A stretch of DNA of 64,000 nucleotides, taken from assembly GCA_027491155.1 (NCBI GenBank), contig JAIXWR010000020.1:1-64000 (forward strand), given 5' to 3'. Below the pieces are notes generated by a model. It saw nothing but the letters and a program-made list of their open reading frames with translations. It was not told where the DNA came from and did no database searches. Below are positions 63,929 to 64,000 of this stretch, one piece after another. Position 1 is the first letter of the stretch. The number at the start of each line of letters is the position of its first letter. The position numbers were made by a program, and so were the translations under genes. The DNA comes from Verrucomicrobiaceae bacterium (GTDB lineage: Bacteria > Verrucomicrobiota > Verrucomicrobiia > Verrucomicrobiales > Akkermansiaceae).

Positions 63929-64000
63929 GACGGAGATGAGTCGGCGCTTGATTGGATCGCAAGGCGAATTTCGGGGATTGAGCCGGGAGGTCCTGACGGA

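Overview
This is a GC-rich, gene-dense stretch of about 64 kb of bacterial chromosome with roughly 60 protein genes, no rRNA or tRNA that I can see, and no gap over 300 bases without a gene. The best guess for the host is a member of the Verrucomicrobiota, in the Luteolibacter/Haloferula sort of lineage. This is inference from three things: the mix of secreted proteins with a common C-terminal module, the RAYT-type transposase, and a perfect TGTTC-N4-GAACA palindrome in front of ssb, which is the LexA motif I recall for that phylum. The envelope is Gram-negative (lpxK, several lipoproteins with lipoboxes, pseudopilin).

Layout. 1-8 kb: edge of a RAYT transposase, an AmgK-type sugar kinase translationally coupled to a membrane protein with a histone-like tail, argB, a secreted unknown, a beta-hydroxyacid dehydrogenase-like gene, an alpha/beta hydrolase and hisF. 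8-15.5 kb: a HAD phosphatase, then a coupled pair of very large secreted GH13 alpha-amylase-type enzymes. 15.6-22 kb: mgtE coupled to a miniature kinase-like gene, a FCY1-type cytosine deaminase, a tandem LOG-domain protein, lipoproteins, and a vapB whose vapC has lost its middle. 22-36.6 kb: dnaE, lpxK divergent from rph, a pseudopilin, a PAS/SpoIIE phosphatase, a NahK-like kinase, holA and three tandem secreted EF-hand proteins. 36.6-48.7 kb: tadA, rpe, a Spy-like protein with a parvulin, a DevBCA-like exporter, a DUF2264 protein, thrB-thrC, and purE-purK. 48.7-64 kb: a clan-A-like glycosidase, the rplY-pth-rpsF-ssb block, a MurU-like nucleotidyltransferase, a beta-helix/golvesin secreted protein, an RlmD-like methyltransferase, a YaeR glyoxalase-fold gene, an AbgT transporter, and a second vapC remnant.

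Most genes are housekeeping (arginine, histidine, threonine and purine synthesis, replication, translation) interleaved with secreted polysaccharide-degrading enzymes, which fits a heterotroph living on polysaccharides. Three genes (AmgK-like, NahK-like, MurU-like) point to amino-sugar salvage but are scattered rather than clustered.

The strongest unexplained signal is a set of short 7-base-periodic arrays lying in the leaders of housekeeping genes (argB, lpxK, tadA, rpe, thrC, thrB, purE, purK, pth) and once inside a coding sequence. At least four sequence families occur, with cores CTTGGAA, GTCTTGA, a TTTCG-rich unit and TCTCCAC. Several occur as inverted pairs able to form long hairpins between genes, some provide start or stop codons, and one adds about 18 residues to a nucleotidyltransferase.
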